The notes below the pieces were generated by a model. It did no database searches. It was not told where the DNA came from and was given only the letters and a program-made list of their open reading frames with translations. A stretch of 63,360 bases of DNA from an uncultured Lachnospiraceae bacterium (GTDB lineage Bacteria > Bacillota > Clostridia > Lachnospirales > Lachnospiraceae), in assembly GCA_910584945.1 (NCBI GenBank), contig CAJUDY010000022.1:1-63360 (forward strand), written 5' to 3'. The position numbers and the translations under genes are program-made. Within the stretch, counting starts at the first letter, position 1. Every line of letters begins with the position of its first letter. Below are positions 35,526-45,349 of this stretch, piece by piece.

Positions 35526-36677
35526 ATGGCAATTGATAAAAATGGAAAACCTTTACCGAAAGGCATCACATACCGTCCAAAAGAAGATCGGTATATGGGT
35601 CGCTTTATGTACCATGGTGAATCATTCACCGTTTATGGAAAGACATTAAAAGAAGTGAGAAAAAGTCTGGAAGATTTAAAATACCAAGTAGAACATCGTA
35701 TTTATTTTAAAGAATCTTCCGTCACCTTTGACGCATGGTTTGATATATGGATCAACGAATATAAAAAACTAAGCGTAAAAGCCGGCACTGTTGAAGTTTA
35801 TAAAAGTAGCTACAATGCGTACCTGAAAAAATTATTTGGACGCAGACAATTACGAGATATCCGTACAGACCATATACAGGCGTTTTATAATCAAATGGCG
35901 CAGGTATTTTCCCGTAATACGCTGGAAGTATGCAGAGCCATCTTAAATGGTATGTATACACAGGCGATCAGAAATGAAATCGTTCAGAAAAACCCGGTTT
36001 CAAACGCAGTTCTTCCACGGGATAACAGACGGCATACCATTGAGGTTATGTCGGAAGAGGAACAGAAACTATTTCTAGATTATGCAAAAGAAACATACTA
36101 TTATCGTATTTACGAATTAGCACTGTCAACAGGCATGAGAAGCGGAGAACTGCGAGGGCTACAGTGGAGTGATATTGATTTTCAGAGTAAAACCATATAT
36201 GTTACACACACCCTTTTATATCGGAACCGAGAATATTTTCTTGATTCGCCTAAAACAACTTCCAGCGAAAGGGACATCCCCATGTTGGATAACGTATATC
36301 ATCTGCTAAAGCTACAACAACAGATTCAAAGGAAAGAACAGCTTATAATGGGAAAACTGTGGGTTTCTCCTGCAGGGTTTGAACATCTTGTCTTCACCAC
36401 CCCAAAGGGACGCCCTGTAAGTCGTCATCTATTTAAAGTATGCACAGACAAGATCATCCAGAAAGTGCAGAAGGATCACCCTCTGTTTCCGCATATTACG
36501 CCTCACACTTTCCGTCACACCTTTGCCACCCGAAGTATCGAGCGGGGAATTCCGCCCAAGGTGCTGCAGACCATTTTGGGGCACAAAGATCTGGCGACTA
36601 CAATGGATACCTACGCGCATGTACTTCCAAACACAAAATCCAGCGAGATGCAGAAGCTGGCAGGCCTGTTTGATTAA
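35526..36677 (+). CDS. int: Tyrosine recombinase (integrase), Tn916 family-like
   Basis: 383 residues: an N-terminal arm-binding domain (GITYRPKEDRYMGRFMYHG), a core-binding helical domain, and a catalytic domain with Arg in LSTGMRSGELRGLQW, HTFRHTFATRS (His/Arg), LGHKDLATTMDTYAHV (His) and the terminal Tyr. All key residues are present, so it may be active. Its attachment site should lie close by. The hairpin at 36773-36832 and its partner at 29065-29124 are candidates for element ends, but they are not identical. Confidence 0.95.
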   Translation: MAIDKNGKPLPKGITYRPKEDRYMGRFMYHGESFTVYGKTLKEVRKSLEDLKYQVEHRIYFKESSVTFDAWFDIWINEYKKLSVKAGTVEVYKSSYNAYLKKLFGRRQLRDIRTDHIQAFYNQMAQVFSRNTLEVCRAILNGMYTQAIRNEIVQKNPVSNAVLPRDNRRHTIEVMSEEEQKLFLDYAKETYYYRIYELALSTGMRSGELRGLQWSDIDFQSKTIYVTHTLLYRNREYFLDSPKTTSSERDIPMLDNVYHLLKLQQQIQRKEQLIMGKLWVSPAGFEHLVFTTPKGRPVSRHLFKVCTDKIIQKVQKDHPLFPHITPHTFRHTFATRSIERGIPPKVLQTILGHKDLATTMDTYAHVLPNTKSSEMQKLAGLFD

Positions 36678-36772
36678 CATCTTGTGTCAATTTTTTGTCA
36701 AAGCAGTTTTACCGGTGCATTTACATTCCATGACGTCATATCCCAAACACCGTAAAATCCCCGTAAAACCAT

Positions 36773-36832
36773 ACAAAATCCCCCGTCCACTGCACTGCTG
36801 CAACGAACGGGGGATTCTCAAGGGGAGGATAA
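36773..36832. repeat. Hairpin element C, copy 2
   Basis: AATCCCCCG (36777-36785) pairs with CGGGGGATT (36808-36816) around an inner TGCA-CTGC-TGCA hairpin, followed by CTCAAGGGGAGGATAA. It lies 95 bases after the integrase stop, preceded by two short AAAATCCCC/GTAAAACC direct repeats. Confidence 0.8.
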
Positions 36833-36931
36833 GTATTCAATTTATCTTTGGTTCATTTATATTATGGCCATTCTTTTCAAAGATATTCACCAATTTCAGA
36901 AAAAAGTAAAAAAGAAAGATGAAAAAAAGAC

Positions 36932-36960
36932 TTGTTATGTAGTTTTGAATACTATATAAT
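36932..36960 (+). promoter_or_regulatory. Promoter of the DUF1836 gene
   Basis: TTGTTA (36932-36937), a 17-base spacer and a perfect TATAAT (36955-36960), 20 bases before the start codon. Transcription should begin very close to the ribosome-binding site GAGGTG. Confidence 0.8.
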
Positions 36961-36980
36961 GAGTATAGAGGTGATAAATT

Positions 36981-37595
36981 ATGACGATCGATCCCCAGGA
37001 CATTCTAAACAGCATTCTCTCCAGTTTGGAGAAGATTGACTATATCAAGCCAAAAGAGATACCGAATATTGACCTGTACATGGATCAGGTGACTACCTTT
37101 ATGGAAGAGCATCTGAATGCCTCCAAGCGTTATCCGGATGACAAGATTCTGACCAAAACCATGATCAATAATTATGCCAAAAACCGCCTGATTCCGTCTC
37201 CGGAGAAGAAAAAGTATTCCAAGGAGCATATGCTGCTTTTGATCTACATCTATTATTATAAAAACATTCTCTCCATCGGCGATATCCAGAGCCTGTTGGA
37301 GCCGCTGACTGACCAATACTTCCACACCCGGGAACCGTTGAATATGCAGTCCATCTATGAAGAGGTGTTCAGCCTGGAAAAGAGCCAGGTGGAGAAGATG
37401 AAAGCGGACGTCATCGAGAGTTACCGAATTGCCTCCGGGACCTTTGCCGGGGCCCCGGAAGAAGAACAGCAGTTTCTGCATATCTTTTCCTTCATCTGTC
37501 TCTTAAGCTTCGACGTCTATGTCAAAAAGCAGGTGATCGAGAAGCTGATCGACGGACTTCCGAAAAAAGAAACCGGGAAGAAACATAAAGAATGA
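36981..37595 (+). CDS. DUF1836 domain protein
   Basis: 204 residues. The family pattern is visible in PNIDLYMDQVTTFMEEHL near residue 29, LTKTMINNYAKNRLIPSPEK and KYSKEHMLLLIYIYYYKNIL. The TMINNYAKNRLI part resembles a MerR-like helix-turn-helix, so DNA binding is plausible. The family is widespread in Bacillota without a known role. Single gene with its own promoter and terminator. It marks the return to core chromosome after the mobile region. Confidence 0.85.
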   Translation: MTIDPQDILNSILSSLEKIDYIKPKEIPNIDLYMDQVTTFMEEHLNASKRYPDDKILTKTMINNYAKNRLIPSPEKKKYSKEHMLLLIYIYYYKNILSIGDIQSLLEPLTDQYFHTREPLNMQSIYEEVFSLEKSQVEKMKADVIESYRIASGTFAGAPEEEQQFLHIFSFICLLSFDVYVKKQVIEKLIDGLPKKETGKKHKE

Positions 37596-37599
37596 AAGA

Positions 37600-37636
37600 A
37601 ACCGCATGCAGCATCCTGACTGCACGCGGTTTTTTA
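37600..37636 (+). terminator. Terminator of the DUF1836 gene
   Basis: AACCGCATGCAG pairs with CTGCACGCGGTT and is followed by TTTTT. It overlaps the stop codon of the converging yerC gene. Confidence 0.88.
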
Positions 37637-37927
37637 CGCTTCTTTTTCCATTCTTCGAAATACCATGTCATAACCGTCGTTTCCGTAGTTCAGAGAACGG
37701 TTGACTCTGCTGATGGTGGCCGTCGACGCGCCGGTCTTCTCGGCGATCTCCAGATAGGTCTTTTTCTCCCGCAATAGCTTCGCCACCTCAAAACGCTGGG
37801 ACAGGGACTGGATCTCATTGATCGTACACACATCCTCAAAAAAAGTATAACACTCATCCATGCTCTGAAGACTCAGTATCGCACGAAATAAACCATCCGT
37901 CGCCTCATTTTGAATCCGTTTGCTCAT
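37634..37927 (-). CDS. yerC: YerC/YecD family TrpR-like DNA-binding protein
   Basis: 97 residues of the TrpR-superfamily YerC group. The helix-turn-helix is LEIAEKTGASTATISRVNRS near residue 58. The conserved FFEDVCTINEIQSLSQR segment near residue 29 supports the call. The regulon is not known. It converges with the DUF1836 gene, sharing terminator sequence. Confidence 0.92.
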   Translation of the reverse strand: MSKRIQNEATDGLFRAILSLQSMDECYTFFEDVCTINEIQSLSQRFEVAKLLREKKTYLEIAEKTGASTATISRVNRSLNYGNDGYDMVFRRMEKEA

Positions 37928-38016
37928 ATCACGAAAACCCCTGTCTGTGTACTGCCAATCGCTACGGTATCATTTTAACACAGTAAAATCACAAAGTCCA
38001 GCTTTTTCATCAAGAC

Positions 38017-38733
38017 TTATTGATACTTATTGATATAAGGATACAGCTTCGTCCGATCTGTATTAACCACCAATTCCTCCGGAAAATCGGTCTCCGCAAG
38101 GAGCGGAAAAATCCGCTTGTGGTTCAGGACATCCTTGTAATAGTGAGCGTCGCTTCCCAGGATCACCGGCGCCTGATACTTTTTGCACAGACGCAGGATC
38201 TCAAGGTCATTCTCCCGCGCATTTTGCCGGAAGCCCTTGGGGTTCAGGGAATTGTTGTTGATCTCCAAAAGCGTATGGGATTCCTTTGCCGCCTGCACCA
38301 CCGCCTCGTAGTCCAGGGGAAAGCGCCCGTCATCCGGATGACCGATGATGTTGATATGCGGATTCTTCATGGCCTCGATCAGACACTGGGTATTCCATTC
38401 CCGGCTCCCCGGTCTGATGCAGGGTCCGTGCAGGCTCGCAATCGCCACATCCATCCGGCCGAGGTAAGGCTCCTCCAGATCTACCGTGCCCTTCTCGTCC
38501 AGAATATTCAGTTCTACCCCGAGAAGCACTTCCAGATCCCCATGCATGCGCTCCACAACTTTCAGATTGTGAAAATAAAAGTCGTGGCAGCTCCCCGGCA
38601 TCTTCGGCGCATGCTCGGTGATCCCGTACAATTCCAGGCCCCGCTCCTGCGCCTCATGGATCATCTCCATCATAGTATTATAGGCATGTCCGCTGGCGAT
38701 GGTGTGGGTGTGCACATCCAATACATCTCTCAT
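38017..38733 (-). CDS. PHP-domain phosphatase (YcdX-like)
   Basis: 238 residues with the PHP metal-binding motifs DVHTHTIASGHAY at the N-terminus, GITEHAP near residue 38, GVELNI near residue 72 and LGSDAHY near residue 194. It belongs to the YcdX/histidinol-phosphatase-like phosphoesterases, with unknown substrate. It overlaps the HAD hydrolase gene by four bases (ATGA), so the two phosphatases are translationally coupled. Confidence 0.92.
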   Translation of the reverse strand: MRDVLDVHTHTIASGHAYNTMMEMIHEAQERGLELYGITEHAPKMPGSCHDFYFHNLKVVERMHGDLEVLLGVELNILDEKGTVDLEEPYLGRMDVAIASLHGPCIRPGSREWNTQCLIEAMKNPHINIIGHPDDGRFPLDYEAVVQAAKESHTLLEINNNSLNPKGFRQNARENDLEILRLCKKYQAPVILGSDAHYYKDVLNHKRIFPLLAETDFPEELVVNTDRTKLYPYINKYQ

Positions 38734-39344
38734 TCTCTGTTCCGTCCCTCTAAAAGTTCGTGAAGCTCTTTTTTTGCCTGCTCCTGGCTGGTTACCAGAA
38801 TCCCTTCCATACCAAGCGCCTTTGCCGCCTGTACATTCGCGTCCGAATCGTCCAGAAACACCGACTCCTCCGCAGACAGGCCGTATTTCTCAAGCAGCTT
38901 CCGGTAGATCTCCGGGGTCGGCTTGATCACCTGCACCGTATAAGACATGATGCCGCCGTCCATCTCATTTAAAAAAGTCAGCTCTTTCCCTGCTTCCCTC
39001 TTTACCTTTTCAGAAAAATTCGACAGATAATAGACCTGATATCCATCCGCTTTCAGGGAGCGAAGCCAAGGTATCGACCCGCTCCGCTCTCTGAGCAGCG
39101 TACTCAGATCAGAAAACACCGCCCGAATCTCCTGTTCCAGTTCCCGGTCGTTGGCAATAAAGCCTGCGAGCAGTTCCTCTTCTGTCCACACGCCCCGATC
39201 CACTTCCTGCCAGGTATCGCTCAGCATCATAGCCCTGCCGATGCGCTCTTTTGTCTCGCCCTGAAAACCGCAGCGGACGATGTGGTCCTCCCAGCAGTAA
39301 TCCACCAGCACATTGCCGATATCAAATATTATATTTTTAATCAT
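38730..39344 (-). CDS. HAD-superfamily hydrolase
   Basis: 204 residues with HAD motif I FDIGNVLVDYCWE at the N-terminus (first Asp nucleophile), motif II LSNF near residue 103, the KPTPEIYRKLLEKYGL segment and motif IV VFLDDSDANVQAA. The second acid of motif I is replaced (DxG instead of DxD), as is common in the YihX-like/epoxide-hydrolase-type HAD group. Substrate unknown. First gene of the pair, with repeat element B just upstream. Confidence 0.9.
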   Translation of the reverse strand: MIKNIIFDIGNVLVDYCWEDHIVRCGFQGETKERIGRAMMLSDTWQEVDRGVWTEEELLAGFIANDRELEQEIRAVFSDLSTLLRERSGSIPWLRSLKADGYQVYYLSNFSEKVKREAGKELTFLNEMDGGIMSYTVQVIKPTPEIYRKLLEKYGLSAEESVFLDDSDANVQAAKALGMEGILVTSQEQAKKELHELLEGRNRE

Positions 39345-39361
39345 TTTTCACTCTCTATGGA

Positions 39362-39478
39362 AAGTTCCGCATCAGCCCTCTCTCCGCCCCGGCGTCTGGA
39401 AGAATTTTCCCTCACTTCGTTCTGTAAAATCCTTCCGGGGCTGCTTTCGGTCAGATGCTGTTGTTCAAGTTCCGCATC
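39362..39478 (-). repeat. Structured repeat element B, copy B (between purA and HAD gene)
   Basis: Near-identical to 3175-3289. AAGTTCCGCATC is at both ends (39362-39373, 39467-39478). GCGTCTG pairs with CAGATGC through a G-U pair where copy A has an A-U pair, so the outer stem is kept. The far end touches the purA stop codon. Orientation relative to minus-strand transcription is the same as in copy A. Confidence 0.8.
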
Positions 39479-40766
39479 AGCCCGCGCTGTTCCGGAAAAT
39501 AATATCGTTCCTGCCCGGGCCGTTAGATACCATGGTGATGGGGAATCCGATATGTTCTTCGATGAATTCCACATACTTCCGGCAGTTCTCGGGCAGCTCT
39601 TCGTAAGTCCGGATTCCGCGGATATCGCACTTCCATCCGGGCAGCGTCTCATAGACCGGTTTTGCCTTCAGGAGAAGGCCGGTCACCGGGAACTCTGTGG
39701 TCACTTCGCCGTCGATCTCATATCCCACGCACACCGGAATCTCGTCCAGATATCCGAGCACATCCAGCACCGTGAAGGCCACGTCCGTGGCTCCCTGCAG
39801 GCGGCACCCGTACCTGGAGGCCACGCAGTCGAACCAGCCCATGCGTCTGGGACGTCCGGTGGTCGCGCCGTACTCTCCGCTGTCTCCGCCCCGGTTACGG
39901 AGTTCCTCCGCCTCCGCACCGAAGATCTCGCTGACAAAAGCGCCCGCTCCCACAGCGCTGGAGTAGGCCTTGCACACGGCGATCACCTCTTTGATCTCAT
40001 AGGGCGGTATCCCCGCGCCGATGGCCCCGTAGGCCGCCAGGGTGGAAGAAGAGGTCACCATCGGATAGATCCCGTGATCCGGGTCTTTTAAGGTACCAAG
40101 CTGTCCTTCCAGCAGGATATTCTTTCCTTCTTTGACAGCCTTCCAAAGATAGGACGACACATCGCACACGTAAGGTTCCACCATCTGCTTATACTCCATC
40201 AGCTCCTGGTAGATATTCTCCACCCCCAGAGCCGGCGCGTGATACAGATGCTCCAGAATCACATTTTTCTGCAGAATCACACGGGCGATCTTCTCCTTCA
40301 GTTCCACCTCAGGCAGAAAAAGCTCGCTGACCTGAAAACCAATCTTCGCGTACTTGTCCGAGTAGAACGGCGCGATGCCGGACTTGGTCGAGCCAAAGGA
40401 CTTGCCCGCCAGCCGTTCCTCTTCCAGTTTATCAAAAAGAATATGATAAGACATCACCATCTGCGCGCGGTCGGATACCAGAATCCTGGGCTTTGGCACT
40501 CCTCTGTCCACAATCCCTTTGATCTCCTGAAACAATACCGGGATATTCAAAGCAACGCCATTGCCGATCACACTGGTAGTGTGATCATAGAACACTCCGG
40601 ACGGAAGGGTGTGCAATGCGAATTTGCCGTAATCATTGATGATCGTATGCCCCGCATTGGCTCCTCCCTGAAACCGGACGATGATATCTGACTCTTTGCC
40701 GAGCATATCCGTGATCTTGCCCTTGCCTTCGTCTCCCCAGTTTGCTCCTACAACTGCTCTTACCAT
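39477..40766 (-). CDS. purA: Adenylosuccinate synthetase
   Basis: Joins aspartate to IMP with GTP, the first step from IMP to AMP. From the ATG at 40766 (GGAGG nine bases upstream) it has 429 residues with the GTP-binding GANWGDEGKGKITD at the N-terminus, the GGANAGHT motif and GATTGRPRRMGWFD near residue 300. An upstream in-frame extension to 40901 overlaps the promoter and is excluded. Transcribed alone, with its stop touching repeat element B. Confidence 0.97.
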   Translation of the reverse strand: MVRAVVGANWGDEGKGKITDMLGKESDIIVRFQGGANAGHTIINDYGKFALHTLPSGVFYDHTTSVIGNGVALNIPVLFQEIKGIVDRGVPKPRILVSDRAQMVMSYHILFDKLEEERLAGKSFGSTKSGIAPFYSDKYAKIGFQVSELFLPEVELKEKIARVILQKNVILEHLYHAPALGVENIYQELMEYKQMVEPYVCDVSSYLWKAVKEGKNILLEGQLGTLKDPDHGIYPMVTSSSTLAAYGAIGAGIPPYEIKEVIAVCKAYSSAVGAGAFVSEIFGAEAEELRNRGGDSGEYGATTGRPRRMGWFDCVASRYGCRLQGATDVAFTVLDVLGYLDEIPVCVGYEIDGEVTTEFPVTGLLLKAKPVYETLPGWKCDIRGIRTYEELPENCRKYVEFIEEHIGFPITMVSNGPGRNDIIFRNSAG

Positions 40767-40816
40767 ATCTACGTTCCTCCATTTCACAGACCTAAACGGT
40801 CCATCCTGCGTGTCTG

Positions 40817-40884
40817 CCTGCGGCCTCGATACAGAACCGGCCGCATACACGCTATAGTATAGCGTAAAAAGGCGGTCAAGTAAA
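40817..40884 (-). promoter_or_regulatory. purA promoter and leader hairpin
   Basis: Minus-strand TTTACT (40879-40884), a 17-base spacer and TATACT (40856-40861). TTGACC with a TATAGC box offset by a few bases is an alternative. The leader then holds a TGCGGCC/GGCCGCA hairpin (40819-40845). No purine riboswitch core is visible. Confidence 0.6.
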
Positions 40885-40897
40885 GCCCAAAAAGCAT

Positions 40898-43800
40898 TCA
40901 TCCAAAATCGAACAGGGATAACTGGTTCGACTCCGGAAGTCCTTCCAGAAGCCCCAGATCCCCCATCAGATCGATCACCGTCTTGCTGAGCTTGCTCCTC
41001 TGGCGCAGATCATCCCGGGATAAGAAGGGGCCTTTGGCGGCCGCTTCCACCAGCTGGTCCGCCGCCTTGTCCCCAAGCCCCTCGATGGTGGAGAGGGCCG
41101 GCATCAGTTTGCCGTCGATGATCTGAAACTTGTGAGCCTCCGCCCGGTAAATGTCCACTTTCAGGAATTCATAGCCTCTGGCATACATCTCCTGCACGCT
41201 CTTCATATCCTTCATGGTATCCTGTTCTTTTTTGGACAGGGTGTCGCTTCTTCTTCGATAATCCTCCATATAGTATTCCAGCCGTTCCCGTCCCTGACAC
41301 ATGATCTCATAGTTGAAGGCCGAGGCCCGGATGCTGAAATACGCGGCGTAGTAGGCCAGCGGATAGTTGATCTTGCAGTAGGCGATGCGCCAGGCCATCA
41401 TGACGTAAGCCGCCGCGTGGGCCTTCGGGAACATATACTTGATCTTCTTGCAGGACCAGATATACCAGTCCGGAACCCCGTGCTCCGTCATGGCCTGCTC
41501 CCACTCCGGCTTCAGTCCCTTGCCCTTCCGGACACTTTCCATAATGGTGAAGGACTGCTCGCTGTCCATCCCCATGCCGATCAGATACACCATGATATCG
41601 TCCCTGGTGCAGATAGCGGTGGAGATGGTGGCCTTTCCCTCCTGGATCAGAGTCTGGGCATTTCCCAGCCACACGTCCGTCCCGTGGGCCAGCCCGGCGA
41701 TCCGGACCAGATCGGAAAAATGAGTGGGATGGGTATCAATCAGCATCTGCATGGCGAACTCCGTACCAAACTCCGGAATTCCAAGGGAGCCAAGTTTCGT
41801 CCCGCCGATATCCTCCGGCTTGATCCCCAGCGCGTCCGTATTCTGGAATAAAGACATGACCTCAGGGTCGTCCAGAGGAATCGCCGTGGCGTCGATGCCG
41901 GTCAGATCCTCCAGCATACGGATCATGGTCGGATCATCGTGTCCCAGAATATCAAGCTTCAAGAGATTGTGATCAATGGAATGGTAATCAAAGTGGGTCG
42001 TCACAATATCCGTCGACATATCGTTGGCCGGGTGCTGCACCGGCGTAAAAGAATAGATCGTCTCCCCGATGGGAAGGACGATGATCCCGCCCGGATGCTG
42101 CCCCGTAGTCCTGCGGATGCCCGTACAGCCCAGCACAATCCGGTCGATCTCGCAGTTCCGCTTGCTGCTGCCCCGCTCTTCATAGTATTTTTTTACATAG
42201 CCGAACGCTGTCTTATCCGCCAGCGTTCCGATAGTCCCGGCCCGGTAGGTCTGCCCGGCGCCGAAGATCACCTCCGTATACTTATGGGCCTTGGACTGAT
42301 AGTCTCCGGAAAAGTTCAGGTCGATATCCGGCTCCTTGTTCCCCTTAAAGCCCAGGAAAGTCTCAAAGGGAATGTCAAAACCCTCCTTTTTCAGCCGGGC
42401 GCCGCAGCGGGGGCAGTCCTTGTCCGGCATATCGCACCCGGCCATTCCCGCAAAGCGCTTCACTTCCTCCGAGTCAAAATCACTGTAATGACACTCGGGA
42501 CAGATATAATGGGGACTCAGCGGATTGACCTCTGTGATTCCCGCCATGGTAGCCACGAAGGAGGAGCCCACAGACCCTCTCGAACCCACCAGATAGCCGT
42601 CGTCATTGGATTTCCACACCAGCTTCTGGGCGATGATGTACATGACCGCGAAGCCGTTGCCGATGATGGACTTTAACTCCCGCTCCAGCCGCTCGGTCAC
42701 CACCTCCGGCAGCTCCTTTCCATAGATCTCCCAGGCCTTTTCATAACAGATCTTCCTTAAGATCTTGTCCGAATCCGGAATGACCGGCGGGCACTTGTCC
42801 GGTCGCACCGGGGACAGATGCTCGCACATGTCCGCGATCCGGTTCGTGTTAGTGATCACCACTTCCTCCGCCTTCTCGGCGCCCAGAAATTCGAACTCCA
42901 AAAGCATCTCCTCCGTCGTCCGAAGAAACAAGGGCGCCTGCTGGTCCGCATCCGAGAACCCTTTGCCCGCCATGATGATTCTCCGGTACACCTCGTCCTC
43001 CGGATCGATGAAATGCACGTCGCAGGTGGCGGCCACCGGCTTTCCGAACTCTTCTCCCAGCCTTATAATCTTCCGAACGTTTTCCCTTAAGTCTTCCTCG
43101 GAGTTCACCGGATTCTTCTCATCCCGAAGCATAAAGGCGTTGTTCCCCAGGGGCTGGATCTCCAGATAATCGTAGAATTCCACGATCCTGGCGATCTCCT
43201 GCCTGGGAGCGCCCCGAAGGATCGCCTGATACAACTCTCCCGCCTCGCAGGCCGACCCGACGATCAGGCCCTCCCGGTACTTTTGCAGTTCGCTCCTTGG
43301 AATCCGCGGCCGCCTTGCAAAATACTCCAGATGGGACATGGACACCAGCCGGTACAGATTCACCCGTCCGATGTCGTTTTTCGCCAGAATGATGATGTGA
43401 TACGTAGGCAGCTTCTTGATGGCCGCCACGTTCGCCCGCCCCAGTTCGTTGACCTGGTCGAGGGTCAGCACGTCCCGCTCCCGGAACATCTCCAGAAATT
43501 TCACAAAGATCTCCGCCGTACAGGCCGCGTCGTCCACCGCCCGGTGATGATGGTCCAGAGGAATATTCAGCGCCTTTGCCACATTGTCCAGCTTCAGCTT
43601 ATTCAGATTCGGAAGAAGAATCCGCGCCATAGCCACCGTATCTCCGGCGGTAAAATCCGTGGAAATCTCCATCCGCCGGCAGTTTTCCTCGATAAATCCC
43701 ACGTCAAAGGAGGCGTTGTGGGCGATCAGCACACAGCCTTCGCAGAACTTCAGAAACTTCGGAAGCGCCTCCTCAATCACCGGCGCATCAAGAACCATTT

Positions 43801-45349
43801 CATCGCTGATGCTGGTCAGCTGCTCGATCTGAAAGGGGATCGGTTCTTTTGGATTGACAAAGGTGCTGAACCGCTCCGTGATCCTGCCCTCTTCCACCTT
43901 CACGGCGCCGATCTCGATGATCTGGTTGTTGACCGCGCTTAAGCCCGTGGTCTCCAGGTCGAAAACCACATAGGAACCCTCAAGGGACTGTCCTTTCGAG
44001 TTCTCCACCACCTCTTTCAAGTCGTCCACCAGATAGCCTTCCACCCCGTAGATCACTTTAAAATCCTCGTCCTTGGAGATGGTATGGCTGGCCTCCGTAA
44101 AAGCCTGCACGCAGCCGTGATCCGTGATGGCAAGGGCCGGCATCCCCCAGGCCTTCGCCCGTTTTAAAAGGACGGACGCGTCCGTCACCCCGTCCATATC
44201 GCTCATCTTGGTATGGCAATGCAGCTCCACCCGTTTTTTGTAGGCGTAATCCATACGCGATGTGGTAAAATCCGCAATTTTCTTGATGCCCACTACCGAA
44301 CTGATGTTTAATTCATGGTCAAAGCGGTCCAGGGTGGTCATCCCTTTGATTTTGACAAAATTTCCCGCCTGCACCCGCTCTTTTAACTCCGGAAGCATCT
44401 CGTTCTTCGCAAACATCTTCACATGAATGGTATCTGTGAAGTCCGACACCGTCAGCGTGACGATGGTCCGCTCTCCCCGGATCTCCCGCTCCTCCATATT
44501 CAGGATCTTTCCCCGGATCGTGACCTCCCCCATCTCCTCAATGACCTGACAAAGGGGGATGGGCTCGTCCTCGAAGTCCCGCCCGAAGAGCACCTCCGGA
44601 TTGTCGCTTCTTCGAAGGCTGTAGCCGCGGCCTTTGTCCGCGCGCACAGGTTCTCCGCTCTTTTTGCCGAAACCGGACTTTCCTGGTTTTATTTTCAGCG
44701 TTTTTTCTTCTTTTTTCTCTCCGAACGGCTCTTCCTCTGCCTCCTGTGCTTTCCGGACCTTTTCTTTTTTCAGATTTTCCGTCAGGAAACTGATCTTCTG
44801 CTGAAGTTCGGCCCTGCTTTTTTCCATGCTGCCGCCGTCCTCCGGCTCCAGGTACTCCACATCCACCTTGACCTGGAACCCGCAGCGTTCGTTGAACACC
44901 CGGTCCAGAATCCGAATCAGATCATCCACCGCGTCTTTGTCATACACCCGGTTGGAGATTCCCACCGTCACCGTGTGCTCGTCGGGAAAATCCACCTTCG
45001 CGTTTTTCATCAGGCTTCTTTTATAGGGGCTGTAGGCTTCCAGCTCTTTAAGCACACTGTCCTCATAGACTTTCCACAGCTTCTCCGGATTATACTGCTC
45101 CGACAGCAGAAATTTTTCAAAGATATAGACCTGCGTCTTCCGATAACCGAAGACCTGACGCCGGATCTGTTTTGCCAACTGAAAAAGCTGATCTTTGGCA
45201 ATCAGCTTTTTACTCGTGATATAGATCCGCAGGACATCCTGGGCGGGCGTGGTGGAGATTCTCGTCACCACCGCCTGTCCGAAGAGCGCACGGGTCTCTT
45301 CGTCCACCTGGAGGGCGCGGAACACTTCAAAGAAGGGCTTTTCATTCAT
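40898..45349 (-). CDS. polC: DNA polymerase III alpha subunit, PolC type
   Basis: Main replicative polymerase of Gram-positive bacteria, 1483 residues. Order of domains: N-terminal region, OB fold (VTIRGKILNMEEREIRGERT), PHP domain (VELHCHTKMSDMDGV), an embedded 3'-5' exonuclease with YVVFDLETTGLSAVNNQ, and the family C polymerase palm and fingers (YLVGSRGSVGSSFVATMAG, DIDLNFSGDYQ). The length is normal for PolC. The start overlaps the end of ispG (8 bases), so the two are co-transcribed. Confidence 0.98.
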   Translation of the reverse strand: MNEKPFFEVFRALQVDEETRALFGQAVVTRISTTPAQDVLRIYITSKKLIAKDQLFQLAKQIRRQVFGYRKTQVYIFEKFLLSEQYNPEKLWKVYEDSVLKELEAYSPYKRSLMKNAKVDFPDEHTVTVGISNRVYDKDAVDDLIRILDRVFNERCGFQVKVDVEYLEPEDGGSMEKSRAELQQKISFLTENLKKEKVRKAQEAEEEPFGEKKEEKTLKIKPGKSGFGKKSGEPVRADKGRGYSLRRSDNPEVLFGRDFEDEPIPLCQVIEEMGEVTIRGKILNMEEREIRGERTIVTLTVSDFTDTIHVKMFAKNEMLPELKERVQAGNFVKIKGMTTLDRFDHELNISSVVGIKKIADFTTSRMDYAYKKRVELHCHTKMSDMDGVTDASVLLKRAKAWGMPALAITDHGCVQAFTEASHTISKDEDFKVIYGVEGYLVDDLKEVVENSKGQSLEGSYVVFDLETTGLSAVNNQIIEIGAVKVEEGRITERFSTFVNPKEPIPFQIEQLTSISDEMVLDAPVIEEALPKFLKFCEGCVLIAHNASFDVGFIEENCRRMEISTDFTAGDTVAMARILLPNLNKLKLDNVAKALNIPLDHHHRAVDDAACTAEIFVKFLEMFRERDVLTLDQVNELGRANVAAIKKLPTYHIIILAKNDIGRVNLYRLVSMSHLEYFARRPRIPRSELQKYREGLIVGSACEAGELYQAILRGAPRQEIARIVEFYDYLEIQPLGNNAFMLRDEKNPVNSEEDLRENVRKIIRLGEEFGKPVAATCDVHFIDPEDEVYRRIIMAGKGFSDADQQAPLFLRTTEEMLLEFEFLGAEKAEEVVITNTNRIADMCEHLSPVRPDKCPPVIPDSDKILRKICYEKAWEIYGKELPEVVTERLERELKSIIGNGFAVMYIIAQKLVWKSNDDGYLVGSRGSVGSSFVATMAGITEVNPLSPHYICPECHYSDFDSEEVKRFAGMAGCDMPDKDCPRCGARLKKEGFDIPFETFLGFKGNKEPDIDLNFSGDYQSKAHKYTEVIFGAGQTYRAGTIGTLADKTAFGYVKKYYEERGSSKRNCEIDRIVLGCTGIRRTTGQHPGGIIVLPIGETIYSFTPVQHPANDMSTDIVTTHFDYHSIDHNLLKLDILGHDDPTMIRMLEDLTGIDATAIPLDDPEVMSLFQNTDALGIKPEDIGGTKLGSLGIPEFGTEFAMQMLIDTHPTHFSDLVRIAGLAHGTDVWLGNAQTLIQEGKATISTAICTRDDIMVYLIGMGMDSEQSFTIMESVRKGKGLKPEWEQAMTEHGVPDWYIWSCKKIKYMFPKAHAAAYVMMAWRIAYCKINYPLAYYAAYFSIRASAFNYEIMCQGRERLEYYMEDYRRRSDTLSKKEQDTMKDMKSVQEMYARGYEFLKVDIYRAEAHKFQIIDGKLMPALSTIEGLGDKAADQLVEAAAKGPFLSRDDLRQRSKLSKTVIDLMGDLGLLEGLPESNQLSLFDFG

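Noticed and set aside
29065..36832. Hairpins at 29065 and 36773 taken as proven attL/attR
   Set aside because: They differ at six positions with compensatory changes, whereas attachment cores should be identical; kept only as candidates.
40767..40897. Purine riboswitch upstream of purA
   Set aside because: The leader holds only one GC-rich hairpin and is too short for the purine aptamer with its conserved loops.
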